Shown here: in pieces, positions 9,853 through 19,196 of the stretch | Numbering within the stretch: position 1 is the first letter of the stretch | Layout of the letters: every line of letters begins with the position of its first letter | DNA from: Xanthomonas theicola | Lineage (GTDB): Bacteria; Pseudomonadota; Gammaproteobacteria; Xanthomonadales; Xanthomonadaceae | DNA length: 64,000 nt | Direction of reading: 5' to 3' | NCBI RefSeq assembly: GCF_014236795.1 | Contig: NZ_CP049017.1 | Span: forward strand, 908,001-972,000 | Made by a program: the position numbers and the translations under genes | Notes under the pieces: model-generated | What the model saw: only the letters and a program-made list of their open reading frames with translations | What the model was told of the DNA's origin: nothing | The model's database searches: none

Positions 9853-11382
9853 GTGAGCAAAACGCCAGATCAGGTCAGGCACGAACGCCGGCGCATGCCG
9901 CGGCCGGCGCCGCTGTGGCGCGACCGCCGCGTCTGGCGCTGGGCGTTGGCGGCCTTGCTGCTGGTGGCGATGGCCATGGTGGGGTTGCGTCGCCCGCTGG
10001 CCGATCTGCTGTGGCCGGAGACGCGCATCCAGCAACTGCTCGACCAGGGTCACGCCGCATTGCGCGCCGGCCGCCTCAGCGTGGCCGACGGCAGCGGCGC
10101 GCGCGAGCACTTCGAGGCGGCGCTGGCGCTGGATGGCGACCGCCTGCAGGCGCGCGCCGGGTTGGCCGCGACCGGCCGCGCCGCGCTCGGGCAGGCGCGT
10201 GCGGCGTTGGCCGCCGGGCGCTACGCGCAGGTGCGCTCGGCAGTGGCGCTGGCGCGCGTGTTGCAGGTGCCGCGCGCCGAGGCCGAGCGCATCGACGCCG
10301 CACTGCGCCGGCGCGAGGCCGCGCATGCCGGGCTCGATCACCTGCTGCAACGGGCGGCGCAGGCACGCCGCGAGGGCCGCCTGGACGGCGCACCCGATGC
10401 GGCCCTGCCGCTATACCGGCAGGTGCTGGAATTCGCCCCGGAACGCACCGAGGCGCTGGAGGGCCGCGAGGATGCGCTGTCGGAACTGCTGCAGCGCGCG
10501 CGGACCGCGTTGGCGCGCGGCGAGGTGACGGCGGCGGCGGCGCTGGTGGGCCGCGCGCGCGATTACGACCCCGGGCACGTCGAGTTGCCGGCGGCGCAGG
10601 CGGGCCTGAATCGTGCGCTGGAATCACTGCAGCGCCAGGCCGAGCTTGCCCTGCGCCGGCAGCGGCTGGACACGGCGGCGCGTGCCTTCGCCACGCTGCG
10701 CGCCGCCGCGCCGGATGCCGTGGGCGTGGGCGACGGCGAGGAACGCGTAGCCGCGGCGTATGCGGCGCAGGCCACGCGCGCCGCCGCCGATTTCCGCTTC
10801 GCCGAGGCCGAGCGCGCCTTGCAGAAAGGGCAGCCGCTGGCGCCGGACAGCCGCGCGTTGGCCGACGCACGGCAGGCGCTGGCGCGCGCGCGGCAGGCCC
10901 AGGCCACGTTGCAGTCGCGGCTGTCGCCGGCCGAGCGTTCAGCCCGCCTGCAGGCGGCGTTGGCGGCATTGCAGGCGGCCGCGGCCCGCGGCGACTGGCT
11001 GACCCCGCCCGGCGCCAGCGCCTACGACACGCTGCTCGTGGCGCAGGTGCTCGCGCCGCGCGATGCGCGCGTGCGCAGCGCCGAACAGCGCGTGCTGGCC
11101 GCGCTGCGGCGCTGCTTCGACGACGAACTGCGCGGCAACCGGGTGCTGGCGGCAAGCGCCTGCTACGACGCATGGCGCGCGCTGGCGCCCGGCGGCGACG
11201 GCGTGGCGGCGGCACAGCGCCGCCTGGCGTATCGCTGGCTCGCGGTCGGCGACGAGCGCTTGAGCGCCGGCGATGCCGAGTTCGCGCGCCAGGCGCTGCG
11301 CCGCGCCCGCGCGATCGATCCGGCCACGCCGGAGCTGGCGGCGTTCGCGCGCCGCCTGCGCCGCTTGTCGCCCGGGCGCTGA
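9853..11382 (+). CDS. Membrane-anchored TPR-like repeat protein of unknown function
   Basis: A 509-residue protein starting at GTG 9853, with Met15 as an alternative start. After a basic N-terminus (VRHERRRMPRP) comes one membrane segment at about residues 31-47 (WALAALLLVAMAMVGLRR). The rest is an alanine/arginine-rich helical repeat region, with stretches such as LDQGHAALRAGRLSVADGSG, LYRQVLEFAPERTEALEGRE and ALRRARAIDPATPELAAF that look like degenerate TPR units. The predicted topology is inside-out with a large periplasmic part, so a scaffolding role is possible. I do not recognise a specific family. It stands alone, 257 bases after relA; that gap holds nothing I recognise. Confidence 0.75.
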   Translation: MSKTPDQVRHERRRMPRPAPLWRDRRVWRWALAALLLVAMAMVGLRRPLADLLWPETRIQQLLDQGHAALRAGRLSVADGSGAREHFEAALALDGDRLQARAGLAATGRAALGQARAALAAGRYAQVRSAVALARVLQVPRAEAERIDAALRRREAAHAGLDHLLQRAAQARREGRLDGAPDAALPLYRQVLEFAPERTEALEGREDALSELLQRARTALARGEVTAAAALVGRARDYDPGHVELPAAQAGLNRALESLQRQAELALRRQRLDTAARAFATLRAAAPDAVGVGDGEERVAAAYAAQATRAAADFRFAEAERALQKGQPLAPDSRALADARQALARARQAQATLQSRLSPAERSARLQAALAALQAAAARGDWLTPPGASAYDTLLVAQVLAPRDARVRSAEQRVLAALRRCFDDELRGNRVLAASACYDAWRALAPGGDGVAAAQRRLAYRWLAVGDERLSAGDAEFARQALRRARAIDPATPELAAFARRLRRLSPGR

Positions 11383-11439
11383 GCGCGTCCGCGCGGCATC
11401 CGACCTTGTAGGTGGCGTTGCAGCCCCGGTGGTTGCCGA

Positions 11440-11716
11440 AGCCTGCTATTTCGCCGCTGCTTCTGTCGCGGTCGATGGCCCGAGTCCGGACGGAACCGCT
11501 CCTACGGCAGCTGGCCGGCGCACTGTTGGCGCTTCTTCCGACGCGATCCGAAACCGTCGGGTCCATCGCTTCGTTCCTCGCCACTCCCACAGGGACTTGT
11601 CGCTAGCCTGCTGGGCGCACTGTGGGAGGAGCTTCAGCCGCGACGCTTTACCGGTAGAGCGTCGCGGCGATGGCCCGACGCCGGCCAGAGCCGCTTCCGT
11701 CCGGGCTTGCGGGGCA
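11440..11716. repeat. Paired REP-like intergenic repeat with strong stem-loop
   Basis: The 365-base gap between 11382 and 11748 has no gene. It carries two related copies of a palindromic element in roughly opposite orientation. One is at 11450-11505 (CTGTCGCGGTCGATGGCCCG followed by CCGGACGGAACCGCTCCTAC). The other is at 11621-11705 (GTGGGAGGAGCTTCAGCCGC, then GTCGCGGCGATGGCCCGACG and CCGCTTCCGTCCGG). Within the second, 11638-11647 and 11658-11667 form a perfect 10-bp stem (CCGCGACGCT/AGCGTCGCGG). GTGGGAGGAGCTTCAGCC-type elements are common between genes in Xanthomonas and Stenotrophomonas. Confidence 0.7.
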
Positions 11717-11747
11717 GCAACCGGGTGTTGCCGGTTTCGCAGCCGCC

Positions 11748-13844
11748 CTAGCCGAGAAATACCTGCCGCACCGTGGCGCGCGCCGCGTCCAGCGAGAAGT
11801 GCGTGGCGATGTTGCGCAGGCCGTTGCCGGCCAGGGTGTTCCACAGCGTCTCGTCGGTGTACAGCTGCGCCAGCGCGGCGACGAACTGCGGCGCGCTGTC
11901 GGCGATCAGCACGTCCTCGCCGTGGCGCAGGTGCATGCCTTCCACCGCGCACGGCGTGGCCACCACCGGCTGGCCGTGGGCCATGCTGAGGTTGACCTTG
12001 CCCTTGACCCCCGCGCCGAAGCGCAACGGCGCCACCGCGATGCGCATTCCGTCCATGTAAGCGCTGATGTCCGGCACGTGTCCGAGCAATTCCACCCCGG
12101 GCGTGGCCGCGCCGAGGCGGCGGATGTCGTCGGGCAGGTCGGCGCCGATGCAGTGGAAGCGCAGCGCCGGCAGCAGCGCGCGCAGCGGTGCGAACACCTC
12201 CTGCAGGAACCAGCGCACCGCGTCCACGTTGGGCGCATGGCGGAAGCCGCCGACGAACACCAGGTCGCGGCGCTGCGCCCAGGGCAGGCCCGGCCCCGCG
12301 ACTTCGTGCAGGTTGGAGATCAGCGCGGTGCGCAGCTGCGGCGCTTCGCACCGCAGCTGCTCGCGCTCCACCTCGCTGACCAGCACGGTGACGTCGACCT
12401 GGGCCATCACCTCCAGCTCGCGCGCGCGGGTGCGCTCGGCCTCGCGCAGCAGGCGCGCGTCGCCGGCCAGTTCGGCGCCGCGGCGCTCGCGCAGGTAGTG
12501 CAGGTCCACGGTATCGAACAGCCGGCGCGCCTGCGGCGCGTAGCGGCGCAGCAGCGGCAGGCAGGCGTGGGCGACGTGGTGGCGCACCAGCAGCACGGCG
12601 TGGAAGCGCGCGCCGTGTTGCCGCAGGAACCCGCCCAGGTGCTTCAGGTACGGCGCGTACCACACCTCCACGCCGAGCCGCTGCAAGGCCTCGCTGTGGC
12701 GGCTGGCGTACTCGCTGCCGCTGGGCACGAGCACCACGTGCGCGCCTTCCTGCAGCAGCAGGCGGATCAGGTTGAGCTGGCGCAGCGAGGCCGAATCGCG
12801 GTCCGGCTGCGGCAGCCCTTCGTCGACGATCAGCACCTGGCGCTGGCGCCGGTGCAACTGCGCCGGGGTCGGCATGGTGCCCGGCGCCAGCTGCTGCGCC
12901 AGCACGCTGGCCCATTTGGCCGCGAACACGCCGCGGTTGCGCACCTGGTAGGCCTTGATGCCGCTGCCGGTATCGGTGCCGTTGCTGGCGCCCTCGTCGT
13001 GCACCACCCGGCTCGCCGGCTGCAGCAGGGTGCGCAGCCCGGCGCCGCGGACCGCGAAGGCGAGGTCGGTGTCCTCGTAGTAGGCCGGCGTGTAGCGCGT
13101 GTCGAAGCCGCCCAGCGCCAGGAAGCGTGCGCGCTCGATCGCCAGCGCCGCGCCGGCGCCGTAGTCGATGTCGCGCAGGTAGGCGTAGCGCGGGTCCTCC
13201 GGCGATTCGAAGCGGCCGTAGCTCCAGGCGCTGCCGTCGGCGAAGACCACGCCGCCGGCTTCCTGCAGGCGTCCGTCCGGATACAGCAATTGGGCGGTGA
13301 CCAGCCCGGTCTGCGGCACCTGCGCGAAGGTGTCCAGCAGCGCATCCAGCCAGCCTGGTTGCGGCACCGTATCGTTGTTGAGGAATACCAGGTAGCGGCC
13401 GCGCGCGCGCGCCGCGCCGTCGTTGCAGCTGGCGATGAAGCCGCCGTTCTGCGCCCGGACGTGGTAGTGCAGGCCCTGGATCTGCGGCAGCCACTGCACG
13501 GTCTCGTCGCTGCTGCCGTCGTCGATCACCAGGACCTCGCAGGCGGCCGCCGGCGGATGCGCGGCCAGCGCGCGCAGGCAGGCGAGGGTATGCGCGACGT
13601 GGTCGTAGACCGGGATCACGATGCTCGCCAGCGGCGCGTCGCTGGCCGGCACCGCGAACGCGGCGAACGGCTGCGGCGCCACTGCGAACAGCGTGCGCCG
13701 CGGTGGCGGCAGCGGTTGCGCATGCACGCGCAACCGCTGCCAGGTGCTGCGCCAGCCGCGCGTGCGCAGGCTGGCCAGGCCGCGCCGGAGCAGGCCGGTC
13801 AAGCGGTTCAGGGCGTAGCGTGCGTTCGCCCAGGACATCGACAT
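11748..13844 (-). CDS. Two-domain glycosyltransferase (GT2 + GT4)
   Basis: A 698-residue protein, start placed at ATG 13844 (MSMSWANARY); an upstream in-frame TTG is less likely. The first half is a GT-A fold family 2 transferase: ASIVIPVYDHVAHTLACLRA, VLVIDDGSSDET, QNGGFIASCNDGA, FLNNDTVPQPGWLDAL and DYGAGAALAIERARFLALGG. The second half is a GT-B fold family 4-like transferase with a family-1 C-terminal signature: FVGGFRHAPNVDAVRWFLQE, VPDISAYMDGMRIAVAPLRF, GKVNLSMAHGQPVVAT. Such fusions assemble surface polysaccharide. It is not linked to an O-antigen cluster here. It faces away from mrcB. Confidence 0.85.
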   Translation of the reverse strand: MSMSWANARYALNRLTGLLRRGLASLRTRGWRSTWQRLRVHAQPLPPPRRTLFAVAPQPFAAFAVPASDAPLASIVIPVYDHVAHTLACLRALAAHPPAAACEVLVIDDGSSDETVQWLPQIQGLHYHVRAQNGGFIASCNDGAARARGRYLVFLNNDTVPQPGWLDALLDTFAQVPQTGLVTAQLLYPDGRLQEAGGVVFADGSAWSYGRFESPEDPRYAYLRDIDYGAGAALAIERARFLALGGFDTRYTPAYYEDTDLAFAVRGAGLRTLLQPASRVVHDEGASNGTDTGSGIKAYQVRNRGVFAAKWASVLAQQLAPGTMPTPAQLHRRQRQVLIVDEGLPQPDRDSASLRQLNLIRLLLQEGAHVVLVPSGSEYASRHSEALQRLGVEVWYAPYLKHLGGFLRQHGARFHAVLLVRHHVAHACLPLLRRYAPQARRLFDTVDLHYLRERRGAELAGDARLLREAERTRARELEVMAQVDVTVLVSEVEREQLRCEAPQLRTALISNLHEVAGPGLPWAQRRDLVFVGGFRHAPNVDAVRWFLQEVFAPLRALLPALRFHCIGADLPDDIRRLGAATPGVELLGHVPDISAYMDGMRIAVAPLRFGAGVKGKVNLSMAHGQPVVATPCAVEGMHLRHGEDVLIADSAPQFVAALAQLYTDETLWNTLAGNGLRNIATHFSLDAARATVRQVFLG

Positions 13845-13937
13845 CCGTTGCAACTCCAGCTTAAACAAAGGGGTCCCTGCGCCGCGCTGCCTGCTGGCCT
13901 GCGCTAGACTCGCCGGAATTCACATTCTCGCATCCCT

Positions 13938-16364
13938 GTGCCACGACGCTACGACGATACCGACGCCGACGATCTCGACTGCGGCGCCCCGCCCTGGCGC
14001 CGGGGCCTGCTCACCTGGGGCCTGGCCGCGGCCGCGCTGAGCCTGGGTTTCCTGATCCCCTATACGGTGTATCTGAACAAGCAGGTGACGCAGCGTTTCG
14101 GCGAGTTGCGCTGGCAGATTCCGACCCGGGTCTACGCCCGTCCGCTGGCGCTGGCGGCGGATACGGCGATGGACGCGCAGACGTTGAAGACCGAACTGGA
14201 TGCGGCCAGCTATCGCGAGGACGCCGGCGCGCAGCGCCCCGGGACCTACCAGCAGGACGGTAGCCGCTTCGTCATCGCCAGCCGCGGCTATGTCGATGTC
14301 GACGGCAGGGTCGCGCCCAAGCGGGTGGAGGTGAGCCTGTCCGGCGGCCGCGTGATGGCGCTGCGCGACGCGCAGACGCGTAAGTCGCTGCAGGCCGCGC
14401 GGCTGGACCCGGCGCGGATCGCCACCTTGTACGGGCAGAAGCAGGAAGAGCGGCGGCTGGTGCGGGTGGACGAAGTGCCCGAACTGCTGGTCACCGGCCT
14501 GCAGGCGGTGGAGGACCGCGACTTCAACTACCACCATGGCATCGACCTCAGCGGCATGCTGCGCGCGGCGTGGGTGATGGCGCGCTCCGGCGGCAAGAGC
14601 CGGCAGGGCGCCAGCACCCTGACCCAGCAGCTGGCGCGCAGCGGCCTGCTCGGCATCGGCAAGGAACAGACGCTCACCCGCAAGTTCAACGAGATCCTGT
14701 ACGCGCTGATCATGGAGGCGCGCTACGACAAGCGCACCATCCTGGAGGCCTATCTGAACCAGGTGTACCTGGGCCAGCGCGGCAGCCAGGCGATCCACGG
14801 CGTGGCCTCGGGCGCGGAGTTCTGGTTCGGGCGCGAACTGGACGCGTTGCCGCCGGAACAGGTGGCGCTGCTGATCGGCCTGGTCAAGGGGCCGTCCTAC
14901 TACGATCCGCGGCGCTTCCCCGAGCGTGCGCTGGACCGGCGCAACTTCGTGCTCGGCAAGCTGCGCCAGAGTGAGCTGATCGACGAACCCACCTATCGCC
15001 AGGCGCTGGCCGCGCCGTTGGGCGTGCCGGCCAATCCGGGCCTGGTCGCGGCCAACCGCTTCCCCGCGTATGTGGACCTGGTGCGCCGCCAGCTGGCGCG
15101 CGACTACCCGGAAAGCGCGCTGCAGGGCGCCGGGCTGAGCGTGCTGACCGGCATGTCGCCGTCGGCGCAGGCCTATGCCGAGGGCGCGGTGACGCGCACC
15201 CTCAGATCGCTGGAGACCAACAAGAAGCGGCCGCCGCTGCAGGCCGGCCTGGTGCTCACCGACACCCACAACGGCGACGTGCTGGCGGTGGTCGGCGGCC
15301 GCGACGTGTCGCAGCCCGGTTTCAACCGCGCGATCGAGGCGCAGCGCCAGGTCGGCTCGCTGCTCAAGCCGTTCGTGTACCTGCTGGCGCTGGCGCAGCC
15401 GGATCGCTACTCGCTGGCCAGCTGGGTCGATGATGCGCCGGTGACGGTGCAGCTCAGCCGCGGCAAACGCTGGACCCCGGGCAATGCCGACAACCGCAGC
15501 CACGGCGCGGTGCGCCTGCTCGATGCGCTGGCGCATTCGTACAACCAGGCCACGGTGCGGATCGGCATGCAGGTCGGGCCGGAACGGGTGGCGCAGCTGA
15601 TCCGGGTGCTGGCCGGCATCGAGGCCGAGATCAACCCGTCGCTGATCCTGGGCGCGACCGACCAGAGTCCGTACGCGATGGCGCAGCTGTACCAGTTCCT
15701 CGCCTCCGGTGGCGAGATCCAGCCGCTGCACGCGGTGCGCGGCGTGCTCGATCCGCAGGGCAAGCTGCTCAAGCGCTACGACAAGACCCCGGCGCCGGCG
15801 CAGGAAGGCGATTCCGTCGCCGCCAACCTGGTCGGGCTGGCATTGCAGCAGGTGGTCAGCAACGGCACCGCGCGGCAGTTGGTCGGCGACGGCCTGGGCC
15901 GGCTGTTCCCGGCCGGCAAGACCGGCACCAGCAACGATGGCCTGGACAGTTGGTTCGCCGGCTACACCGGCGATCACCTGGCGGTGATCTGGGTCGGTAA
16001 CGACCAGAACAAGCAGACCGGCCTGTACGGCGCCACCGGCGCGATGCGGGTATGGTCGGGTGTGTTCGCGCGGCTGCCGAGTTCGCCGCTGATGGTGCAG
16101 GGCAAGGGCATCGATTGGCAATGGATGGATCCGGCCGGCACCGGCAGTACCGACGCCAGCTGTCCTGGCGCGCGGCAGTTCCCGTTCGTGGTCGGCTTCG
16201 CGCCGGGGTATGCGCCGTGCGCGCCGCCGCAGGCGCTGCCCGAGGCGGCGCCGCCGGTCGCGGGCGAGAGCCAGGGCGGCGGCTGGCGCAGCTGGTTTGG
16301 CCTGGACAATACGAAAGAAACGCCGCCCCCTGCCGACGCGGCGTCCATGCCGCCGGCGCAATGA
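13938..16364 (+). CDS. mrcB: Penicillin-binding protein 1B, bifunctional peptidoglycan synthase
   Basis: An 808-residue protein from GTG 13938. A short cytoplasmic tail is followed by one membrane anchor (about residues 29-47), then a UB2H-like domain and a GT51 glycosyltransferase with catalytic Glu192 in AVEDRDFNYHHG and GASTLTQQLARSG. The transpeptidase domain has Ser474 and Lys477 in GSLLKPF, the second motif as SYN (AHSYNQATVR) and KTGT beginning at Lys661. It polymerises and cross-links peptidoglycan in the periplasm. The following lipoprotein gene starts 16 bases after the stop, a pair suggesting a partner role. Confidence 0.94.
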   Translation: MPRRYDDTDADDLDCGAPPWRRGLLTWGLAAAALSLGFLIPYTVYLNKQVTQRFGELRWQIPTRVYARPLALAADTAMDAQTLKTELDAASYREDAGAQRPGTYQQDGSRFVIASRGYVDVDGRVAPKRVEVSLSGGRVMALRDAQTRKSLQAARLDPARIATLYGQKQEERRLVRVDEVPELLVTGLQAVEDRDFNYHHGIDLSGMLRAAWVMARSGGKSRQGASTLTQQLARSGLLGIGKEQTLTRKFNEILYALIMEARYDKRTILEAYLNQVYLGQRGSQAIHGVASGAEFWFGRELDALPPEQVALLIGLVKGPSYYDPRRFPERALDRRNFVLGKLRQSELIDEPTYRQALAAPLGVPANPGLVAANRFPAYVDLVRRQLARDYPESALQGAGLSVLTGMSPSAQAYAEGAVTRTLRSLETNKKRPPLQAGLVLTDTHNGDVLAVVGGRDVSQPGFNRAIEAQRQVGSLLKPFVYLLALAQPDRYSLASWVDDAPVTVQLSRGKRWTPGNADNRSHGAVRLLDALAHSYNQATVRIGMQVGPERVAQLIRVLAGIEAEINPSLILGATDQSPYAMAQLYQFLASGGEIQPLHAVRGVLDPQGKLLKRYDKTPAPAQEGDSVAANLVGLALQQVVSNGTARQLVGDGLGRLFPAGKTGTSNDGLDSWFAGYTGDHLAVIWVGNDQNKQTGLYGATGAMRVWSGVFARLPSSPLMVQGKGIDWQWMDPAGTGSTDASCPGARQFPFVVGFAPGYAPCAPPQALPEAAPPVAGESQGGGWRSWFGLDNTKETPPPADAASMPPAQ

Positions 16365-16380
16365 CCCCCGGATGCCTGCC

Positions 16381-16902
16381 ATGACCCGATACGCTCCCGC
16401 CGCCGTCGCCCTCAGCCTGTTGCTGGCCTCCTGCGTCAGCGTGCCGCCGCCGCCGCCACCGCCGCCGCCGGTGGACACGACCACGCCGGCGCAGCGGATG
16501 GCGGCGATCGAGGCCAGTGGCGGCATCGACGACACCGAACTGAGCGTGCAGCCGCTGCGCGACCCGCAGGTCGAAGACCTGCGCGACGGCGCCAAGCGCA
16601 AGCGTGCGGCGGGCGACCTCGCCGGTGCGGCGGCGGCGCTGGACCAGGCCTTGGCGCTGGTGCCGGACGACCCGACGCTGCTGCAGGAACGCGCCGAACT
16701 GGCCTTGTTGCTGAAGGACGACGCGCAGGCCGAGGCCTTCGCCAAGCGTGCCATCGACCTGGGTTCGCAGACCGGCCCGCTGTGCCGGCGGCATTGGGCG
16801 ACGATCGAGCAATCGCGCCTGGCCCGCGGGCAGAAGGAGAACGCCGTGTCCGCGCATGCGCAGATCCAAGGCTGTACGGTGCCGGGCATCAAGCGGTTTT
16901 GA
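16381..16902 (+). CDS. Small lipoprotein with TPR-like region
   Basis: A 173-residue protein; ATG 16381 was chosen, ATG 16372 is also possible. The N-terminus is a lipoprotein signal peptide with lipobox LLASC (Cys18), followed by a proline run (VPPPPPPPPPP) typical of an outer-membrane tether. The rest is helical: AAAALDQALALVPDDPTLLQ and AEAFAKRAIDLGSQTGPLCR resemble TPR units. It follows mrcB after 16 bases. By position it could be the outer-membrane activator of PBP1b (an LpoB analogue), but that is inference and the sequence is not clearly LpoB. Confidence 0.75.
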   Translation: MTRYAPAAVALSLLLASCVSVPPPPPPPPPVDTTTPAQRMAAIEASGGIDDTELSVQPLRDPQVEDLRDGAKRKRAAGDLAGAAAALDQALALVPDDPTLLQERAELALLLKDDAQAEAFAKRAIDLGSQTGPLCRRHWATIEQSRLARGQKENAVSAHAQIQGCTVPGIKRF

Positions 16903-16910
16903 GGCATTGA

Positions 16911-17063
16911 TCGGGACTCGGGACCGGGGACTCGGGACTCGGAACAGCGCAGCGCTGGTTGCTTCATTGCCATGGCAAGGGCGCGCGGCGCCGACCGATC
17001 GCGAGTGCACCATCAGTCCACAGCCAGCCGCTTTCCAGGGTCCCCAGTCCCGAGTCCCGAACC
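16911..17063. repeat. Inverted-arm GGGACTCGGGACT repeat, copy 1
   Basis: The left arm at 16911-16943 is built from GGGACTCGGGAC-type units. The right arm at 17038-17063 is its inverse (GGGTCCCCAGTCCCGAGTCC). About 95 bases of unrelated sequence lie between them. The pair could fold into a long hairpin in the lipoprotein-helicase intergenic region. Two further copies are at 19010-19191 and 59623-59740. Confidence 0.85.
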
Positions 17064-17067
17064 TGCA

Positions 17068-19059
17068 ATGTCCCTCAGCCACGCCAGCACCGAAGCCCTG
17101 AGCGAAGGCGGTGCGCTCGCCCGCCAGCTCGACGCGTTCGTGCCGCGTGCCGCGCAGTTGCGGCTGACCGCGGCGATCGCCGAGGCTTTCGAACAGCGAG
17201 ACGTGCTGCTCGCCGAGGCCGGCACCGGCACCGGCAAGACCTATGCGTACCTGGTGCCGGCGCTGCTGTCGGGGCTGAAGACCATCGTCTCCACCGGGAC
17301 CCGCGCGCTGCAGGACCAGCTCTACCACCGCGATCTGCCGCGGGTGCGCGCGGCGCTGGGGGTGGGCCTGAACAGCGCGCTGCTGAAGGGCCGTGCCAAC
17401 TACCTGTGCAGGTACCGGCTGGAGCAGGCCAAGGGCGAGCCGCGCTTCACTTCGCGCGAGCAGATCGCCCAATTCCAGCGCATCGTCGCCTGGAGCGGAC
17501 GCACCCGCTTCGGCGATATCGCCGAACTGGACGCGCTGCCCGACGATTCGCCGCTGCTGCCGATGGTCACTTCGACCGTGGACAACTGCCTCGGCACCGA
17601 ATGCCGGTTCTGGGGCGAGTGCTTCGTGGTGCAGGCGCGGCAGCGCGCGCAGGCCGCCGACGTGGTGGTGGTCAACCATCATCTGCTGCTGGCCGATCTG
17701 GCGCTGAAGCAGGAAGGCTTCGGCGAGATCCTGCCCGGCGCGCAGGCCTTCGTCATCGACGAGGCGCACCAGTTGCCGGAACTGGCGGCGAACTTCTTCG
17801 GCGAGGGCTTCGGCATGCGCCCGTTGCAGGAGCTGGCGCGCGATTGCCTGGCCGAGAGCCGCCATGTCGCCGGCGCGCTGGCCAGCCTGCAGGCGCCGGT
17901 GCAGGCGCTGGAACAAGCCCTGCGCGAACTGCGTGCGGCGATGGACGGGCTGCCGGCGCGCGGCACCCAATGGCGCTTGCTGGCCAAGCCCCAGGTACGT
18001 GACGGCTTCGACGCGCTGCTGGCGGAACTGGCCCGCTTGCAGGACAGCCTGGCGCTGCTGCGCGAGGCCTCGCCCGGCTTCGACGCCTGCGCCGCGCGCG
18101 CGCAGGAGATGCGCGCGCGGCTGGGCCACTGGCTCGGCGACGATGCGCCGGTCGCCGATTTCGATGCCGAGCCGGCGCCGCCGTCCAGCGACGTGCTGTG
18201 GTACGAACTGAGCGCGCGCGGCTTCCGCTGCCAGCGCACGCCGCTGGACGTGTCCGGCCCGCTGCGTGCGCACCGCGAGGCGTCGCACGCGGCGTGGGTG
18301 TTCACCTCGGCGACGCTGGCGGTGAAGGGCGAATTCGAGCACATCGCCACCCGCCTGGGACTGCGCGATCCGATGACCCTGCTGCAGCCCAGTCCGTTCG
18401 ACTGGGCGCGGCAGGCGCTGTGCTACCTGCCGGCGCTGCCCGACCCTAACGCGCGCGGCTTCGGTACCGCGCTGATCGCCGCGCTGCAGCCGGTGCTGCA
18501 GGCCTCGCAGGGCCGCGCCTTCCTGCTGTTCGCCTCGCACCGCGCGCTGCGCGAAGCCGCCGAGGCGCTGCGCGACGGGCCGTGGCCGCTGTTCGTGCAG
18601 GGCGAGGCGCCGCGCGCGACCCTGCTGCAGCGCTTCCGCGAGTCCGGCAACGGCGTGCTGCTCGGCTCGGCCAGCTTCCGCGAGGGGGTGGACGTGGTCG
18701 GCGATGCGCTGAGCGTGGTGGTGATCGACAAGCTGCCGTTCGCCGCGCCGGACGATCCGGTGTTCGAGGCGCGGCTGGACGCGATCCGCCGCGACGGCGG
18801 CAACCCGTTCCGCGACGAACAGCTGCCGCAGGCGGTGATCGCGCTGAAGCAGGGCGTGGGCCGGCTGATCCGCAGCGAGACCGACCGCGGCGTGCTGGTG
18901 CTGTGCGATCCGCGGCTGCTGTCCAAATCCTACGGCCGCACCTTCCTGGAGTCGCTGCCGCCGTTCGCGCGCACCCGCGACGTCGAGGACGTGCGGGCGT
19001 TTTTTGCGTCGGGACGCGGGACTGGGGACTGGGGACTCGAAGAAGCGGAAGCACATTGA
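17068..19059 (+). CDS. DinG/YoaA-type Fe-S ATP-dependent DNA helicase
   Basis: A 663-residue protein from ATG 17068; the upstream open frame lies in the repeat and is not protein-like. It has Walker A in LAEAGTGTGKTYAYLVPAL, four iron-sulfur cluster cysteines (NYLCRYR, then DNCLGTECRFWGECF), DEAH box VIDEAHQLPEL, and C-terminal helicase motifs SASFREGVDVVGDALSVVVI and QGVGRLIRSETDRGVLVLCD. This fits the XPD-like superfamily 2 group, closer to YoaA than to DinG. The last about 17 codons (SGRGTGDWGLEEAEAH) are encoded by the left arm of an intergenic repeat, so the native C-terminus has probably been replaced or extended. Confidence 0.9.
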   Translation: MSLSHASTEALSEGGALARQLDAFVPRAAQLRLTAAIAEAFEQRDVLLAEAGTGTGKTYAYLVPALLSGLKTIVSTGTRALQDQLYHRDLPRVRAALGVGLNSALLKGRANYLCRYRLEQAKGEPRFTSREQIAQFQRIVAWSGRTRFGDIAELDALPDDSPLLPMVTSTVDNCLGTECRFWGECFVVQARQRAQAADVVVVNHHLLLADLALKQEGFGEILPGAQAFVIDEAHQLPELAANFFGEGFGMRPLQELARDCLAESRHVAGALASLQAPVQALEQALRELRAAMDGLPARGTQWRLLAKPQVRDGFDALLAELARLQDSLALLREASPGFDACAARAQEMRARLGHWLGDDAPVADFDAEPAPPSSDVLWYELSARGFRCQRTPLDVSGPLRAHREASHAAWVFTSATLAVKGEFEHIATRLGLRDPMTLLQPSPFDWARQALCYLPALPDPNARGFGTALIAALQPVLQASQGRAFLLFASHRALREAAEALRDGPWPLFVQGEAPRATLLQRFRESGNGVLLGSASFREGVDVVGDALSVVVIDKLPFAAPDDPVFEARLDAIRRDGGNPFRDEQLPQAVIALKQGVGRLIRSETDRGVLVLCDPRLLSKSYGRTFLESLPPFARTRDVEDVRAFFASGRGTGDWGLEEAEAH

Positions 19060-19191
19060 GCGCGACACAGCGTTATTGCGCTCCAATGTCCAGACTACTG
19101 GGCGCTGTGCGCTTCTAGTCCCGGGCGTGCAGCGATGGATGCTAGGCTTCCCGCTTTTCCGGGTCCCCAGTCCCGAGTCCCCAGTCCCGGC
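19010..19191. repeat. Inverted-arm GGGACTCGGGACT repeat, copy 2 (overlaps helicase 3' end)
   Basis: The left arm at 19010-19039 (GGGACGCGGGACTGGGGACT, then GGGGACTCG) lies inside the end of the helicase coding region. The right arm at 19159-19191 is its inverse (GGGTCCCCAGTCCCGAGTCC, then CCAGTCCCGG) and ends six bases before the tsaB start. The core of about 120 bases contains no gene. Confidence 0.85.
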
Positions 19192-19196
19192 TCCTT

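Noticed and set aside
16372..16380. Alternative start nine bases upstream for the lipoprotein after mrcB
   Set aside because: Only three residues longer; both starts give the same signal peptide, so the start nearer the family-like charge pattern was kept.
13920..19086. Very long minus-strand open frames opposite mrcB and the helicase
   Set aside because: They are low-complexity His/Arg/Gln-rich mirror translations; the plus-strand genes have full domain and active-site evidence.
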